Origin: Streptomyces sp. Isolate_45
Lineage (GTDB): Bacteria > Actinomycetota > Actinomycetes > Streptomycetales > Streptomycetaceae
Length of the DNA stretch: 64,000 nucleotides
Assembly (NCBI RefSeq): GCF_024721315.2
Contig: NZ_JANFAK020000014.1
Coordinates: forward strand, 1-64,000
Direction of reading: 5' to 3'
The stretch's first letter is position 1. Each line of letters begins with the position of its first letter. The translations under genes were made by a program, and so were the position numbers. The notes beneath the pieces were generated by a model. The model had not been told where the DNA came from and did not search any database. It saw nothing but the letters and a program-made list of their open reading frames with translations. Below are positions 8,260 to 16,503 of the stretch, one piece after another.

Positions 8260-8785
8260 GACACCGTCCACTGTCCACAGAGTTATCCACAGGCCGGGAT
8301 GGGGGCCTGGGGACAAGTCGACACGGCGACGCGACAAGGTCGACAAATCACTCGGGGGCTCAGGTTTCGCGCTGGGGAGCGATAGGTGAACGCTGTCACC
8401 CCCGTATCCGCGATCAACTCTTTGGAGCGAGCCATTCCCACCCGAATGAGCGTGTGAGGGCGGTTTGAACCCTGATGGACCCCGCCCCGGCGCCGATCCC
8501 TATTGATCTAATTCCGTGTCCACAGATGCGGCGCACAGCCTGTGGATAAGCCGCCCTCACGGAGAATTCCTGTGGACAAGGAACCCCCTCCGACGCTGCT
8601 CAGGACCAGCCCCGCGACCGGCACCGTGCCCCATTTCAGCGAATGGCACCGGTTTTATCCACTCCCTGCCCCACCCCGCTTCGGGTTGCCGGACAAGAGA
8701 TTTCCATTCGTACCAATTGGGACATACTGACACGCAGCGTGATATCGGTGTGATCCCAGGAAGGCCGGCCCGGTAGCCTGGAGGG
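8260..8785. promoter_or_regulatory. 526-bp intergenic region with DnaA-box cluster
   Basis: This gap holds no gene that I can support. It contains four sequences matching the Streptomyces DnaA box (YYVTCCACA): ctgtccaca at 8271-8279, ttatccaca at 8283-8291, and on the other strand tgtggataa at 8541-8549 and tgtggacaa at 8571-8579. Near matches lie at 8516 and 8655. The first pair overlaps the end of the pheA transcription unit. The second pair lies about 210 bp upstream of serS. Just before serS, TAGCCT at 8774-8779 is a plausible -10 element. The spacing is unlike oriC, so I read the region as a DnaA-binding regulatory or titration site. Confidence 0.6.
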
Positions 8786-10063
8786 GTGATTGACCTTCGG
8801 CTGCTCCGTGATGACCCTGACCGTGTCCGCGCCTCGCAGCGCGCCCGTGGAGAGGACGTCGGCCTCGTCGACGCACTGCTCTCCGCCGACGAGCGCCGCA
8901 GGTCCTCCGGCATGCGCTTCGACGAACTGCGCAATGAGCAGAAGTCGCTCGGCAAGCTCATCCCCAAGGCCTCCCCGGAGGAGCGGGCCGAGCTGCTGAC
9001 CAAGGCCGAGCAGCTCAAGCAGGACGTCAAGGCCGCCGAGGCCGAGCAGAACGAGGCCGACGAAGCGGCCAAGAAGCTCCTGCTCCAGCTGGGCAACATC
9101 GTCCACAGCGACGTCCCGGTCGGCGGCGAGGAGGACTTCACCGTCCTGGAGACGCACGGCACGATCCGCGACTTCGGTGCCGAGGGCTTCGAGCCGAAGG
9201 ACCACCTCGAACTCGGCGAATCGCTCGGCGCCATCGACGTCGAGCGCGGCGCCAAGGTGTCGGGTTCGCGCTTCTACTACCTGACCGGCGTCGGCGCGCT
9301 GCTGGAACTCGCCCTGGTCAACGCCGCGATCGCGCAGGCCACCGAGGCGGGCTTCATCCCGATGCTGACGCCGGCGCTGGTCCGCCCGCGCGCCATGGAG
9401 GGCACCGGCTTCCTCGGCCAGGCCGCGGAGAACGTGTACCACCTGGAGAAGGACGACTACTACCTGGTCGGCACCTCCGAGGTCCCGCTCGCCGCGTACC
9501 ACATGGACGAGATCATCGACGCGGACAAGCTGCCGCTGCGGTACGCCGGTTTCTCCCCGTGCTTCCGCCGCGAGGCCGGTACGTACGGCAAGGACACCCG
9601 GGGCATCTTCCGCGTCCACCAGTTCGACAAGGTCGAGATGTTCTCGTACGTCGCGCCGGAGGAGGCCGAGGCCGAGCACAAGCGGCTCCTCGACTGGGAG
9701 AAGCAGTGGCTGACCAGCCTGGAGCTGCCGTTCCAGGTCATCGACGTCGCCACGGGCGACCTGGGCTCGTCTGCCTCGCGCAAGTTCGACTGCGAGGCCT
9801 GGATCCCCACCCAGGGCAAGTACCGCGAGCTGACCTCCGCGTCGAACTGCGACGGCTTCCAGGCCCGCCGCCTGTCGATCCGCTACCGCGAGGGCAAGAA
9901 GACCGCGCCGCTGTCGACGCTCAACGGCACGCTGTGCGCCGTACCGCGCACGATCGTCGCGATCCTGGAGAACCACCAGCAGGCCGACGGTTCGGTACGG
10001 GTACCTCCGGTGCTCCGCCCCTACCTCGGCGGCCGCGAGTTCCTGGAGCCGATCGCCAAGTGA
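8786..10063 (+). CDS. serS: Seryl-tRNA synthetase
   Basis: This cytoplasmic class II aminoacyl-tRNA synthetase charges tRNA-Ser (and tRNA-Sec where present). It is 425 residues, the usual bacterial length. The N-terminal 100 residues form the long coiled-coil arm that grips the tRNA extra arm ([20 protein letters not shown]). Motif 2 is visible as [18 protein letters not shown], followed by [12 protein letters not shown]. Motif 3 is [16 protein letters not shown] near the C-terminus. The GTG at 8786 follows TAGCCT by only 7 bases and is probably leaderless. The stop overlaps the start of the next gene by 4 bases. Confidence 0.98.
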   Translation: MIDLRLLRDDPDRVRASQRARGEDVGLVDALLSADERRRSSGMRFDELRNEQKSLGKLIPKASPEERAELLTKAEQLKQDVKAAEAEQNEADEAAKKLLLQLGNIVHSDVPVGGEEDFTVLETHGTIRDFGAEGFEPKDHLELGESLGAIDVERGAKVSGSRFYYLTGVGALLELALVNAAIAQATEAGFIPMLTPALVRPRAMEGTGFLGQAAENVYHLEKDDYYLVGTSEVPLAAYHMDEIIDADKLPLRYAGFSPCFRREAGTYGKDTRGIFRVHQFDKVEMFSYVAPEEAEAEHKRLLDWEKQWLTSLELPFQVIDVATGDLGSSASRKFDCEAWIPTQGKYRELTSASNCDGFQARRLSIRYREGKKTAPLSTLNGTLCAVPRTIVAILENHQQADGSVRVPPVLRPYLGGREFLEPIAK

Positions 10064-10872
10064 GCCCGGCCCCGTTCCCGTACAAGCTCGTCGCGACGGA
10101 CCTCGACGGCACGCTGCTGCGTGACGACGACACCGTCTCGGAGCGCACCCGTGAGGCGCTCGCCGCGGCCACCGCGGCGGGCGCGGCTCACATCATCGTC
10201 ACCGGCCGGGCCGTGCCCTGGACCCGCCACGTGCTCGACGACCTCGGCTACAAGGGGATCGCCGTGTGCGGGCAGGGCGCACAGGTCTACGACGCGGGGG
10301 CGCACCGGCTGTTGACCTCGGTGACCCTGGACCGGCAGCTGGCCGGCCTGGCGCTGTCGAAGATAGAGGCAGAGGTGGGTCCGCTGGCCTTGGCGGCCAG
10401 TCGGGACGGGGTGGACGGCGAAGTGCTGTTCGGTCCTGGGTACCAGGTCCAGGAGGGCCTGCCGGCGCTCTACCTGGAGGACACGGCGGCGGTCTGGACC
10501 GCCCCGCTGAACAAGCTGTACATCCAGCACCCGGGGATGGGCGAGGACGAGCTCGTCAGGGTGGCCAGGGCGACGGTCGGCAGTCTCGTGGACATCGTGA
10601 TGGCGGGTCCCGGCATCGTGGAGATCCTGCCGCTCGGTCTGAGCAAGGCGACCGGCCTGTCGCTGGCCGCTCGACGGCTGGGCGTGAAGGCCGCGGACAC
10701 GATCGCCTTCGGTGACATGCCCAACGACATCCCGATGTTCGGATGGTCTGCTCACGGCGTGGCCATGGCGAACGCCCACCCGGAGCTCAAGGCCGTGGCC
10801 GACGAGGTGACGACCTCCAATCAGGAGGACGGCATCGCGGTGGTCCTGGAACGCCTCCTGGGCGCCGCGTAA
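10060..10872 (+). CDS. Cof-type HAD-superfamily phosphatase
   Basis: The 270-residue protein carries the four HAD motifs: [13 protein letters not shown] (motif I, nucleophile Asp near residue 13), IIVTGRAVP (motif II), a Lys in [10 protein letters not shown] (motif III) and [11 protein letters not shown] (motif IV). The insert between motifs II and III is of the large Cof cap type, so substrates are probably small phosphorylated metabolites such as sugar phosphates or cofactor phosphates. The GTG at 10060 overlaps the serS stop, so it is translated with serS. The strong hairpin 17 bases after its stop ends the unit. A second Cof-type paralogue lies at 27461. The substrate cannot be named from sequence. 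Confidence 0.88.
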   Translation: MSPAPFPYKLVATDLDGTLLRDDDTVSERTREALAAATAAGAAHIIVTGRAVPWTRHVLDDLGYKGIAVCGQGAQVYDAGAHRLLTSVTLDRQLAGLALSKIEAEVGPLALAASRDGVDGEVLFGPGYQVQEGLPALYLEDTAAVWTAPLNKLYIQHPGMGEDELVRVARATVGSLVDIVMAGPGIVEILPLGLSKATGLSLAARRLGVKAADTIAFGDMPNDIPMFGWSAHGVAMANAHPELKAVADEVTTSNQEDGIAVVLERLLGAA

Positions 10873-10889
10873 CACACAGGACGTACGAG

Positions 10890-10943
10890 AGGTCCGGAGC
10901 AGCCCGCGCCGCAAGGCGCGCTCGAAGCGGCTGCCCCGGACCT
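10890..10943 (+). terminator. Rho-independent terminator after serS-HAD
   Basis: The arms aggtccggagcagcc (10890-10904) and ggctgccccggacct (10929-10943) pair along 14 of 15 positions and are followed by TTTTGTTG. A smaller hairpin (gcgcc gcaa ggcgc) sits inside the loop. It lies 17 bases past the stop codon of the HAD gene. Confidence 0.85.
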
Positions 10944-11065
10944 TTTGTTGCTCCCCGCACCGCTCACTCTGCCCCGGGGCGAAGCCGCGTACCAGCGATT
11001 TTCCCCGCGTACGTCATGGGTGCGGTAACTCCGCGCGTCCGGGGGAGGGGACCGGCCCTCGGCAT

Positions 11066-11125
11066 GTTTCACGTGAAACAGGGGTCGTGTTCCACGCGGA
11101 ACGCGGGTCATGTTTCACGTGAAAC
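11066..11125. other. parS cluster: two perfect sites and one decayed site, 23-bp spacing
   Basis: Perfect gtttcacgtgaaac copies lie at 11066-11079 and 11112-11125. Between them, gttccacgcggaac at 11089-11102 is a decayed copy in exact 23-bp phase. The right-hand site overlaps the last codons of the rhomboid-like gene and encodes its terminal VSRET. Confidence 0.92.
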
Positions 11126-11743
11126 GGGGTGGCGGGTGAGCGGCCAGGCAAGCAGTCCGACGGCGAGCGAGATGGCGTGGCCGAGGTCGGTGAAACTGCC
11201 GTCGCTGAGCAGCGGGACGCCGAAGAAGGCGACCGCGCCGGCGAGGTAGAACCATCTCCAGGGATGGGGCAGCCGGTAGGTGAGCACGCCCACGGAGGCT
11301 GCCAGGCCGTAGCTGACGCCGATGTCGACGACGTGGGTCATGCTGTGCGGCGCGCGGTGGTCCTGAATGGCCATCAGGAGGACCTTCTGGCTGACCAAGG
11401 TCGCCGTGATGTGGGCGGTCGCGACGATCAGGAGCCAGCGCACGGTGCCGAGCCAGCGCTCGACGGGGGCGTGGAAGCACTCGAAGAGCAGGGCGTAGAG
11501 GGCGAGCGATGCCGGGTTCTCGATCCAGAACGCGCTGCTGAGCAAGGCGCGGATGGGGTGCTGGACGAGTTCGTGGATGTTGCTGCTGTTGCGGTGGAGC
11601 AGCACGTGTTCGACCCGGTCCGGGGCGATCACGACGATGACGCTGGTGACGGCGATGATCAGCAGCCAGATGTGCGTCCCGGGGGAGGACCGTATCCAGG
11701 ACCGCAAGGGTCTGGACGGCTCCGGCCCGGTGTGCTCGATCAT
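11108..11743 (-). CDS. Rhomboid-like membrane protein, probably catalytically inactive
   Basis: The 211-residue protein has about six hydrophobic segments (for example WLLIIAVTSVIVVIA at 26-40 and WFYLAGAVAFFGVPLL near 172), arranged as in rhomboid proteins. Where an active rhomboid carries GxSG, this one has GVSYGLAASVG. The C-terminal HAISLAVGLL resembles the second catalytic helix. The serine-site change makes protease activity doubtful. The last five residues, VSRET, are encoded by a parS site, so the ParB-binding sequence dictates the C-terminus. The ATG is at 11741-11743. It is separated from the ABC permease gene to its right by 84 bp on the same strand. Confidence 0.72.
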   Translation of the reverse strand: MIEHTGPEPSRPLRSWIRSSPGTHIWLLIIAVTSVIVVIAPDRVEHVLLHRNSSNIHELVQHPIRALLSSAFWIENPASLALYALLFECFHAPVERWLGTVRWLLIVATAHITATLVSQKVLLMAIQDHRAPHSMTHVVDIGVSYGLAASVGVLTYRLPHPWRWFYLAGAVAFFGVPLLSDGSFTDLGHAISLAVGLLAWPLTRHPVSRET

Positions 11744-11827
11744 GCCCCGATGATCCCGCGCGAAGCTGTGCCCCGCCCGGCCGGTGGGCCGGGCGGGGCA
11801 CGGGGCGAACAGCCTGTCGGGGTGGGC

Positions 11828-12547
11828 CTACTCCTCGCCGGCCAGAGTGAGGCGGCGCAGCTTCTGGCCCGCGTAGGCGGTGGCGCCGACGGTGACCACG
11901 AGGAGCAGGATCACGGCGGTGGGCAGGCCCACAGTGGCGTCGACGTACCCCGGTCCGGCGACCTTCTCGGCCAGGGACAGGGACCACTGCTGGACGCTGA
12001 GGGTCTTCGCTCCGGAGACGAGGCTGCCGAAGAGGGACTCCCAGATCAGGGCGTAGACGAGGCCGAAGACAACCGCGTGCCGGCTGACGGTGCCCAGCAG
12101 CAGGAACAGCGCGCTGTAGGCGATCGAGGCGACGAGGGCGGCGACGGTGTAGGCGACGGCGATCTGCTGGCCGTTGCCGTTGAGGATGAAGCCGGCGATC
12201 AGTGTGGGGATCGCGGAGAAGGCCATCGTGACGGAGATCGCGACGATCAGCTTGGTCAGGATGATCGTGGGTCGCTTCACCGGCTTGGAGAGCAGGTAGA
12301 CGATCGAGCCGTCGTCGATCTCGGGACCGATGGCTCCGGTGCCGGCGATGACGCCGATCAGCGGGACCATCGTCGCCAGGGCGAAGCCGCCGAGCAGATC
12401 GGCGGCGACCTTGTCGTCCACCCCGGTGAAGGCGCGGACCGCGACGGAGATGACGATCAGCAGGGCGGGCAGCGCGAAGAGGATCAGCGCGCGGCGGCGG
12501 CCGAGCAGGGCCCGGTAGGTGAGCCGGGCAACGGTGGGGTTGTACAT
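11828..12547 (-). CDS. ABC-2 type transporter permease
   Basis: This is a 239-residue integral membrane subunit with six predicted helices (first ALILFALPALLIVISVAVRAF, next DLLGGFALATMVPLIGVIAG). The soluble segment DDGSIVYLLSKPVKRPTIIL is typical of ABC-2 permeases of the Nat/YhfP type. I set the start at MYNPTVARL (ATG at 12545-12547) because a GGAG lies a few bases upstream; a longer open frame would run into the neighbouring gene. It lies 10 bp downstream of its ATPase gene and works with it. The substrate is unknown. Confidence 0.88.
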   Translation of the reverse strand: MYNPTVARLTYRALLGRRRALILFALPALLIVISVAVRAFTGVDDKVAADLLGGFALATMVPLIGVIAGTGAIGPEIDDGSIVYLLSKPVKRPTIILTKLIVAISVTMAFSAIPTLIAGFILNGNGQQIAVAYTVAALVASIAYSALFLLLGTVSRHAVVFGLVYALIWESLFGSLVSGAKTLSVQQWSLSLAEKVAGPGYVDATVGLPTAVILLLVVTVGATAYAGQKLRRLTLAGEE

Positions 12548-12557
12548 GCCAGCTCCT

Positions 12558-13469
12558 TCAGGCCGTGACGAGGTAGGAGAAGACCGACTCAAGGGACTCG
12601 TCGGAGGGCGAGACCGTGAGAAGCCGGATGCCGTGCGCCCGGGCCACCTGCGGCAGCAGCTCGGTGAAGCGTCCGAAGTCGACGGCCTGGATGCGCAGGG
12701 CGCCCTCCTTGAGGTCGACCTCGATGCCGGCCGTGGAGGGGTCGGCGATCAGGGCGGCGGCGAGGGCCCGGTCGTCGGAGGAACGGACCAGGTAGCGGTG
12801 CGGGCGGTCCGTCATCAGGCGGCGGATCCGACGGAAGTCGCCGGAGGCGGCGTGCCGCCCGGCGACGACCACCTCGATGTGCGAGGCGAGCTGCTCGACC
12901 TCCTCCAGGATGTGGGAGGAGAACAGGACGGTGCGGCCCTCGTCGCCCATGCGTCGCAGCAGGTCCATGAGCTGCATGCGCTGTCGCGGGTCCATGCCGT
13001 TGAACGGCTCGTCGAGGAGCAGCACGGACGGGTCGTGGACGAGCGCCGAAGCCATCTTCACGCGCTGGCGCATGCCCTTGGAGTAGGTGGCGATCTTGCG
13101 GTCCTGGGCGTACTCCATCTCGACGGTGGCGAGCGCGCGCTGGGCGGCCGCGTCGTCGAGTCCGTGCAGTTCGGCGTTGGCCACCACGAACTCGCGGCCG
13201 GTGAGGAAGTCGTACATGGCCTCGCGCTCGGGCACGACGCCGATCTGCTTGTAGACCTGCTCGTTGCGCCAGATCGGCGCGCCGTCGAGGGTGACGGTGC
13301 CCGTGGAGGGGGCCAGGAAGCCGCCCATCATGTTGATGAGGGTGGACTTGCCGGCGCCGTTGGGGCCCAGCAGGCCGGTCACACCGGGGCCGATGCGCAT
13401 GGTGACGTCGTTGACGGCGACGACGTTGCCGAACCAGCGGGAGGTGTGGTCGATGTCGATGACGGTCAC
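12558..13469 (-). CDS. ABC transporter ATP-binding protein
   Basis: The 303-residue ATPase has Walker A GPNGAGKSTLI (about 34-44), signature YSKGMRQRVKMA (about 129-140) and Walker B VLLLDEPFNGMD. The C-terminal 90 residues form the substrate-independent extension usual in the CcmA/NatA group. The signature begins SKGM rather than SGGQ, as is common for ABC-2 exporters. The GTG start at 13467-13469 overlaps the stop of the upstream permease by 4 bases. This makes a permease-ATPase-permease run with one more ATPase upstream. Confidence 0.92.
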   Translation of the reverse strand: MTVIDIDHTSRWFGNVVAVNDVTMRIGPGVTGLLGPNGAGKSTLINMMGGFLAPSTGTVTLDGAPIWRNEQVYKQIGVVPEREAMYDFLTGREFVVANAELHGLDDAAAQRALATVEMEYAQDRKIATYSKGMRQRVKMASALVHDPSVLLLDEPFNGMDPRQRMQLMDLLRRMGDEGRTVLFSSHILEEVEQLASHIEVVVAGRHAASGDFRRIRRLMTDRPHRYLVRSSDDRALAAALIADPSTAGIEVDLKEGALRIQAVDFGRFTELLPQVARAHGIRLLTVSPSDESLESVFSYLVTA

Positions 13470-14353
13470 AGCCCGGCCTTCCGGTAGCGGGCCATCAGGG
13501 CGGCGTAGGAGCCGGCGATGAGGCCGAGGACGACGAGCAGGTAGACGACGCCGACGGCGGCCGAGGGGCCGTCACCGCCGGGGAAGGCTGAGGTGGCATC
13601 GAGGAACGCGGTCTGCACGCCGTCGATCAGGGTGATCGGGGAGAACAGGCCCATCCACTCGATGGCGCCGGTGTTGCCCGTCGAGTAGGCAACGGCCTGG
13701 ATGGTGGAGACGGCGCCGTAGGGAATGAGCAGCAGGCCGATCACGGCGGCGACGCCGAACCCGCGGCGCGGGGTGAGCGCGGCCATGACCAGGCCGAGGC
13801 CCGCGAAGAGCAGCGACAGCAGCAGTACCGACACCAGTCCCTGCCCGAATCCCTTGGTCTGGTCACCGAAGTCGAACTTCGCCAGCAGCGAGCCGATCCA
13901 CATGATCAGCAGCGGGGTGGCGGTGAGGATGAAGAGGGCCGAGGCCATGGCCGCGTACTTGGCCACCACGTAGTCGACGCGCTCGATGGGCCGCGAGAAG
14001 TACAGCGGCACGGTCTTGAAGCGCAGGTCTCGGGAGACCGACTGGGGCGCCTGCGACGCGAGGTAGAGCCCGATGATCACCTGGGTGGTCAGGGCGTACG
14101 TCGTGTACTTGATCGGCAGGTCGGTGGAGCCGGGAACGGCGATGGCCACCGCGACGATGATCAGCGCGGGTACGCACATCACCGCGAAGAGGATCATCGG
14201 CAGCACCTTGGACTTGGCGGAACGCCCGAGGCCGTACGCGCCCCGCAGGGACTGCGAGAAGAGCGACTTGCGGGCGTAGGCGCGGCCGAGCCGGGGGCCG
14301 TCGTAGGACCGGTAGCCGATGTTGTGGATCTGGGTCGAGGTGTCAGGCGCCAT
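13466..14353 (-). CDS. ABC-2 type transporter permease
   Basis: This 295-residue protein has six hydrophobic helices. The first begins VLPMILFAVMCVPALIIVAV, and later ones include LVSVLLLSLLFAGLGLVMAAL. The cytoplasmic N-terminus begins MAPDTSTQIHNIGYRSYDGP, a start seen often in actinobacterial ABC-2 permeases that pair with a CcmA-type ATPase. Its start overlaps the end of the 14343-15407 ATPase gene by 11 bp, so the two are translationally coupled. The unit therefore contains two ATPase/permease pairs, which may form one heteromeric exporter or two related ones. Confidence 0.9.
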   Translation of the reverse strand: MAPDTSTQIHNIGYRSYDGPRLGRAYARKSLFSQSLRGAYGLGRSAKSKVLPMILFAVMCVPALIIVAVAIAVPGSTDLPIKYTTYALTTQVIIGLYLASQAPQSVSRDLRFKTVPLYFSRPIERVDYVVAKYAAMASALFILTATPLLIMWIGSLLAKFDFGDQTKGFGQGLVSVLLLSLLFAGLGLVMAALTPRRGFGVAAVIGLLLIPYGAVSTIQAVAYSTGNTGAIEWMGLFSPITLIDGVQTAFLDATSAFPGGDGPSAAVGVVYLLVVLGLIAGSYAALMARYRKAGL

Positions 14354-15407
14354 CGGAACCGGCTCCCTTCTGCTGGACGAGGTTCTGGGCGGGGGGCTGG
14401 GCGGAGGGCAGGGCGGAGGACGGGCCCTGCTGCTGAACGGGCGGCTGGGCCTGCTGCTGGGCTAGCCGGTCACTGTCGCGGAAGACCTCCGCGATGTGGT
14501 GGCGGCGCTGCTCCATGCGGACCAGGCCGATGCCGAGGTCGGCGACGGTGTCGCGGACCGTGTCGTACGTCTCCTCGCCCGTGGCCTCCACCAGGAGGAT
14601 GTGGCCGGCGCCGGGCAGGCCCTGCTCCTCGCCCACGTGCAGGGTGATGCCCGCCGCCACGAGGGCCTTGCGCAGGGCGGCGGTGCCGTCCGGGTGCGCG
14701 TCGGAGTCGGTGACCTCGACCGCGAGGGTGGTGGTGGTCTGCGTGAAGTCGCTGGTGGAGCTGGAACGCAGCAGCTTGCCGCCGTCGACGACCACCACGT
14801 GGTCGCAGGTCCGCTCCAGCTCTCCGAGCAGGTGGGAGGTGACCAGCACCGAGATGCCGAAGTCGGTGTGGATGCGCCGGATCAGGCCGAGCATCTCGTC
14901 CCGGCCCACGGGGTCGAGGCCGTTCGTCGGCTCGTCGAGGAGCACCAGCTGCGGGTCGTGGACGAGTGCCTGCGCCAGCTTGACGCGTTGCTTCATGCCG
15001 GTGGAGTAGCCGCCGATGGGGCGGTAGCGCTCCTCGTACAGCCCGACGTGGCGCAGGGTGTCGGCCGTCCGCTCGCGTGCCGCGGTCGGCGGGAGCCCGG
15101 ACATGCGGGCCATGTGGACGACGAACTCGGTTGCCGAGACGTCGGGTGGCAGGCAGTCGTGTTCGGGCATGTAGCCGACGCGCTCACGGATGGCGCTGCC
15201 ATGCGTGGCGACGTCGAGTCCGAGTACGGCGGCACGGCCCTCGGTGGCGGGGGACAGTCCGAGCAGGATCTTGATCAGCGTGGACTTGCCGGCTCCGTTG
15301 GCGCCCACGAGCCCGGTCACGCCGGGTCCGATGTCCAGGGAGAGCCGGTCGAGGGCGGTCACTCGGGGGTACCGCTTGCTCAGGCTTTCGGTCGCGATGA
15401 CAGTCAC
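14343..15407 (-). CDS. ABC transporter ATP-binding protein with Gln/Pro-rich tail
   Basis: This is a 354-residue ATPase. Walker A is GANGAGKSTLIK (about 36-47), the signature STGMKQRVKLAQ is near 141, and Walker B is LVLLDEPTNGLDP. The region 225-310 is the usual regulatory extension. The last 45 residues are rich in Gln, Pro and Ala (AQQQAQPPVQQQ), probably disordered and unusual for the family. It is the first gene of a four-gene minus-strand unit, and the ATPase at 12558 is a paralogue. The GTG start is at 15405-15407. A single consensus DnaA box lies 123 bp upstream. Confidence 0.92.
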   Translation of the reverse strand: MTVIATESLSKRYPRVTALDRLSLDIGPGVTGLVGANGAGKSTLIKILLGLSPATEGRAAVLGLDVATHGSAIRERVGYMPEHDCLPPDVSATEFVVHMARMSGLPPTAARERTADTLRHVGLYEERYRPIGGYSTGMKQRVKLAQALVHDPQLVLLDEPTNGLDPVGRDEMLGLIRRIHTDFGISVLVTSHLLGELERTCDHVVVVDGGKLLRSSSTSDFTQTTTTLAVEVTDSDAHPDGTAALRKALVAAGITLHVGEEQGLPGAGHILLVEATGEETYDTVRDTVADLGIGLVRMEQRRHHIAEVFRDSDRLAQQQAQPPVQQQGPSSALPSAQPPAQNLVQQKGAGSDGA

Positions 15408-15529
15408 GGCTTCGACGTTAGTGCCGTTGTCCGCGCGGATCGTCAGACCTGGAGCGGGAACCCGTATCCGCCTTGAGGACTACGACGGCGCACGAACCCT
15501 GACCGAAGGCTGACGCGAACCGGACAAGT

Positions 15530-15538
15530 TTGTCCACA
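15530..15538 (+). promoter_or_regulatory. Consensus DnaA box
   Basis: TTGTCCACA is the preferred Streptomyces DnaA 9-mer. It sits in the divergent gap between the ABC ATPase gene and the M24 peptidase gene, where it could touch both promoters. The inverted context ggacaagtttgtcc gives it a partial palindrome. It is a single site with no cluster around it. Confidence 0.5.
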
Positions 15539-15633
15539 GGTCCGTGCACGACCCTTGACGTGACCTCCGGTCATTGTCACATTCATCAGTGTCAAGTTAC
15601 GGGCGCGTACGGCTATGAGGACGGACGGCTGGT

Positions 15634-16503
15634 ATGGCTGGGGACACGAAGCAACGCACCGCGCGGCCCGCCGGGCGGCTCTCCGCCGAGCTGCGCGGCT
15701 TCCAGGAGGTGCAGCGCCTCGCCTACGAGTGCGCCGAGACCGTCGCGGCCCAGTTGCGGCCGGGCGTGACCGAGCGCGAGGCGGCGCGGATGCAGCGCGA
15801 CTGGCTGCGCGAACGCGGCGTACGGGATTGGTTCCACCTGCCGTTCGCCTGGTTCGGGGACCGCACCGCCTTCACGGGCTTCAGGGTTCCCCTCCAGTTC
15901 TTCCCGACGAACCGGCGGCTGGAGCCGGGCATGCCGTTCATCCTCGACATGGCGCCGGTCCACCGGGGCTACGCGGCCGATGTCGGCTACTCCGGGAGCC
16001 TCGGCCTCAATCCGGTGCAGGACCGGCTGATGGCCGACCTGCGCCCGCACCGCGACCTGATCCTGGAGCAGGTGCGCGAGCGCCGCTCCCTGCGCGAGAT
16101 CTACGAGAACGTCGAACGGCTGATGACGCGCCAGGGGTACGCCAACCGGCACCGGGCCTACCCCTTCGGGGTGATCGCGCACAAAATAGACCGGGTCGAG
16201 CAGCGGCGCTGGTCGCCGACCGCGTTCGGATTCGGCACCCAGTCCCTCAAGGGGCTCGCCTCCGACGTCCTGCGCGGGCACCGGGACGGCTGGTCCCCGC
16301 TGTGGAGCCCCTACCGGTTCTCCGACCACGTGCCGCAGCCCGGCCTGTGGGCGGTGGAGCCGCACCTGGGCTTCCGGGGCACCGGCGCGAAGTTCGAGGA
16401 GATCCTGGTGGTCACCGATTCCCGGGACCCCGAGGAGAGCGCGTACTGGCTCGACGACGACCTGCCGCACGTGCGGCGCTGGGCTGAGGAGAAGGCGGGA
16501 TGA
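15634..16503 (+). CDS. M24-family (aminopeptidase P / creatinase fold) metallohydrolase
   Basis: The 289-residue protein has the pita-bread fold of methionine and proline aminopeptidases. All five metal-ligand positions seem present: D105 and D116 (LDMAPVHRGYAADVGY), H183 (GVIAHKID), E242 (AVEPHLGF) and a Glu at 255-256 (KFEEILVVT). It lacks the N-terminal creatinase domain, so it is a single-domain form like methionine aminopeptidase, but the sequence is too divergent for that enzyme. The gene overlaps the next by 4 bases (ATGA), so the pair is co-translated, and its product may act on a substrate related to the hydrolase-SDR fusion. Its true substrate is unknown. Confidence 0.82.
   Translation: MAGDTKQRTARPAGRLSAELRGFQEVQRLAYECAETVAAQLRPGVTEREAARMQRDWLRERGVRDWFHLPFAWFGDRTAFTGFRVPLQFFPTNRRLEPGMPFILDMAPVHRGYAADVGYSGSLGLNPVQDRLMADLRPHRDLILEQVRERRSLREIYENVERLMTRQGYANRHRAYPFGVIAHKIDRVEQRRWSPTAFGFGTQSLKGLASDVLRGHRDGWSPLWSPYRFSDHVPQPGLWAVEPHLGFRGTGAKFEEILVVTDSRDPEESAYWLDDDLPHVRRWAEEKAG

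Noticed and set aside
8700-8785. A T-box or other riboswitch before serS
   Set aside because: No T-box consensus or specifier stem is visible, and serS seems to be leaderless.
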